DNA from: Ichthyophonus hoferi
Lineage: Eukaryota; Opisthokonta; Ichthyosporea; Ichthyophonida; Ichthyophonidae
NCBI GenBank assembly: GCA_002751075.1
Contig: NAOQ01000014.1
Span: forward strand, 193,319 to 231,287
DNA: 37,969 nucleotides
Direction: 5' to 3'
The notes below the pieces were generated by a model. That model saw only the letters and a program-made list of their open reading frames with translations. It ran no database searches and was not told the DNA's origin. Every line of letters starts with the position of its first letter. The stretch's first letter is position 1. Of this stretch, positions 35,304-37,969 are shown piece by piece. Made by a program: the position numbers and the translations under genes.

Positions 35304-36762
35304 ATATATGATGCAAGTATATTTGACCATGCTATGTATGCTATAACGACCAGTGTGGTGTTGTTTTTCCTTTAAATATGAAGGTGTACTGGGCGCATTG
35401 CCTTTGCACTTACTTATTCAATGTCACATATGCCTCCCACCATCATTCAATTTTTTTTTTTGTTTTAATATGGTTTAGTATCATTATATATGCCATTTTC
35501 TTATTTTCAGCCAAACTAACCTGCAACCTAACAATCCACAGGTCATCTCAGTGCAACGCAGCCTAAACGTTTAATTTTCCAATGCTTTGTCGTGAGACAA
35601 GAGAATGACGACGTGGGCTAGAACGACCGACTATAAGTAAAGGTAATGGACAACAAGCTGTGTGGATAATACCGACACCAGACCTGGTTGGCTAAAGCGT
35701 CTTCTTACCCATAGGTTGCTGTAACAATCTACCGCTGCAGCGCTGTAGTCATATTTTGTTCCCAATTTCGTTTTCTTAATGTTTCTGTTGTTCTATAGAC
35801 TTTTTCATTTATTATCTGAGCTTTTATGTTTTTCTATACGATAGACTTTGTTCTTGTCCTTAATGTTTGAAAGAATCCATACTGTTTTACTGCAGTTCTT
35901 TTGATATCTCAGCAAACGGTTTATATTGGTTTTGAATGATACTGATTGATGTTATGAGTTGCTCTAACCATTGTAACATACTTATACATACTATCAGATA
36001 TACACATATACGGCACTTATTCAATTTTATATATACTGTGCCAAATATATATATTTTACTGCAATACAATGCTATAGAGGTTATAAAGGTAACATTTCTT
36101 AAGCATACATGCACATTTTATTCCCATTTTTGCTGTAGTATAAATTATAGAAACATGACTTTTCCTGACTCGAAAAAAAAATATGTAATAGTATTATGGT
36201 TGTCTTGCTCCCCTAGCATATCAGGCTATCCCAACCAGGTTCTTACACATGCACTGTGTGTGTGTTGTAAATTCATATATCAAATGAATATTATTTTTCT
36301 TTTTCTCCCTTGACCAATTGTCACATGCCCATTTACCAGATTTTTATGTACATGCATGGCATATAACTGCTGACTAGAATAGGCAGCTAGGAGACTAAGA
36401 CTAAGGCTACATATACCAGCATCTTTCTTTGGCAAGAAATATATTATCCCTCCTTTTCCTTGAAGTTTGAACCTTTAACATTGTGCTGATTTATCAACAT
36501 GTTGCAATATTGTTTACATGTATTTACAAGATTATAGACGTAGTCTAAGGAATGCAATATATAAATTTTACTCTAAAACATCAAGGTTAGCATTCTCATA
36601 TCTTCATCGCGAGTACGAATTAATGAGTTCATTGACCATATTAATCTTAATATCTTTACGCTCATAATTATACACGTATGTTATTACAAGTTAGTGACAG
36701 AAACCTAAACACCACAAAGAACAATGACCATGGTGAATGATCATGCCGACTAACCTTTCTTA
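35304..36762. other. space between convergent WNK and MYND genes
   Basis: This 1.46-kb stretch holds the 3' untranslated regions of both genes. No convincing AATAAA was found close to the WNK stop. A short segment at about 35512-35540 bounded by AG and GT could be a 3' untranslated exon, without further support. Open frames here are short and hydrophobic with no family match. Confidence 0.5.
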
Positions 36763-37330
36763 CTAATCATCTACATCTGAGTCAATGCACATTTTGTTTG
36801 TCTTTCGTTGCTGTAGACGCTCTACTTTAGGAGACTTACATACTTTCTTATGAAGTGCCCAGTCCTCTCTCTGACAGGCTGCACTACAATACCGTATATG
36901 TCCACACCTTCCACACTCTTTTAGCGTAATTAGATTTGAATCTGTACTCTGATTATAGCAACTATCACAGCGATGGTATGATCGAATTGCCCTAATCCAA
37001 TTTTCTTCAAGAGTTTTCATCTTCTCTTCCGGCACTTTTCCGTCAAACTTCAAAGAATCAATAGCGAGAATATTATCATTTGTGTTTGTACTAGTGTCAT
37101 AAATCCGGAAGGCTTGAGCGAGAAGCAAACATAGCATATGACTTGCAGCTGAGCGTTCTCGTTTGTTTTCCGTTGAAAAGAAAGAGGTCACAATTTCCAT
37201 GGCATCAACAACAGCCAATAATTGTTTGGAGCGGCATTTTGTATTAAAAAAGCCTGGCTGAACATATGCCTCAACTACCCAGTATGAAAACATTGCATCA
37301 CAAACTTTAAATAAATAGTTGCAGCCATTC
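36763..37330 (-). CDS. MYND zinc-finger protein, 3' exon, partial
   Basis: One long exon ends with TAG at 36763-36765. Counting from the Met at 37293 there are 176 residues. C109, C112, C127, C130, C136, C140, H148 and C152, in the pattern CDSC...CGRC...YCSAACQREDW--HKKVC, are the eight metal ligands of a MYND finger, a two-zinc module that binds proline-rich peptides. The preceding part is helical-looking with no domain I recognise; the end is basic and then acidic (SDVDD). No SET-domain motifs are seen, so it is not evidently a SMYD methyltransferase. The frame stays open upstream of that Met to an AG acceptor (37332-37331) preceded by TTCTTCAC, giving NGCNYLFKVCDAM before it, so the Met is probably internal and the gene has more 5' exons. 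It converges on WNK. Confidence 0.8.
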
Positions 37331-37725
37331 CTGTGAAGAAATTCTATGTACAGAAAGGGTTATGTAGGAAGATGTGTGCATATGTATACATCCATACCAA
37401 TATGTGAGTAGGCTTGCAAATGATGAGACTATTTGAAAGTACATAGATATGTGCATATACCATCTGTACGTATATAAGGGGGCTCCGGGTAGATTATATA
37501 TATGTCAAATAATTAAATCATAATTATCTGCCAACTCATCTAGCCATTTAATAATAACTATAGTCGTCTGAATATAAATCCGTGCAGGCTATGAACGATG
37601 TGAAAATCCATTGCCTTTTTTTTAGTAATTGTATGAGAGCCTCAGGGTACACAATTTATGTATGCATACTGCATATCCTACCATAGATGTAAGAATACTC
37701 CCACTCAAGCCAAAGCTTATTTTAC

Positions 37726-37764
37726 AAGATCTTTGCATAAACGCAGCTAAGATATGTTTCAACC
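37726..37764 (-). CDS. tentative upstream exon of the MYND gene
   Basis: A 39-nt open segment bounded by a CAG acceptor (37766-37765) and a GTAAAA donor (37725-37724) reads VETYLSCVYAKI and joins the next exon in phase (TT|G, Leu) to give AKILNGCNYLFKVCDAM. The phase match and residue style support it. It is short and the product matches nothing I know, so this stays a suggestion. No further exon was found before the window ends. Confidence 0.35.
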
Positions 37765-37931
37765 CTGCTAACCAAGGATAAACATATGAAATAGGCATAG
37801 ATAGGTTTGAAAATAATGAGAAAATAGAAAACTGTAAAAGACTAAAGGTGAGTAGGAAATATGAAGGAGGAAGAAACAGAAGTTCAAGACAGCAATTAAT
37901 AATGTTAAAAAAAACACAAACTCAACTATTG

Positions 37932-37969
<38 letters not shown>
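37932..37969. repeat. poly(A) run at the window end
   Basis: Thirty-eight A to the last base. The window also starts in an AT microsatellite (1-20), so both ends look like places where an assembly broke in simple sequence. Confidence 0.9.

Overview
This window is AT-rich eukaryotic DNA with many spliceosomal introns (GT-AG, one GC-AG), long AT-rich intergenic stretches, many short microsatellites and one 503-base assembly gap. I rebuilt five protein-coding loci by joining exons in frame and comparing the products, from memory, with known families. No virus copy, transposon, CRISPR array, tRNA or rRNA is recognisable. The gene set (a vezatin with the animal-type N-terminal SPLYQY motif, a WNK kinase with its PF2-like domain, and a histone H3 gene with a 3' stem-loop of the kind used in animals and some protists) fits a unicellular relative of animals such as an ichthyosporean, or an early-branching animal. 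The species cannot be settled from the sequence alone.

Layout. 1-1108 (+): the last two exons of an M16A metallopeptidase of the nardilysin/insulin-degrading-enzyme type; the catalytic part lies off the left edge. 1109-5453: intergenic, no gene seen, with one GC-richer patch near 4825-4950. 5454-12886 (+): a complete vezatin-like gene, 13 coding exons, about 569 residues. 12887-13738: short space between two convergent genes. 13739-14551 (-): a complete three-exon, H3.3-like histone H3 gene followed by a histone-type 3' stem-loop. 14552-20362: long gene-poor region holding the H3 promoter, the gap and the probable WNK promoter. 20363-35303 (+): a complete WNK-family kinase gene, 25 coding exons, 1,479 residues, with two large glutamine-rich blocks. 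35304-36762: space between convergent genes. 36763 to about 37764 (-): the 3' part of a MYND zinc-finger gene that probably runs off the right edge.

The genes look like ordinary, independently transcribed eukaryotic neighbours, not a functional cluster. The points most worth a second look are the intron-bearing H3 gene with a replication-type stem-loop, a Met in place of Leu in the chloride-sensing DLG motif of the WNK kinase, the apparent absence of a canonical RFxV docking motif in that WNK, and a compact vezatin that keeps both ends of the animal protein. Exon joins were made by eye using frame, splice signals and family conservation; no transcript data were available.
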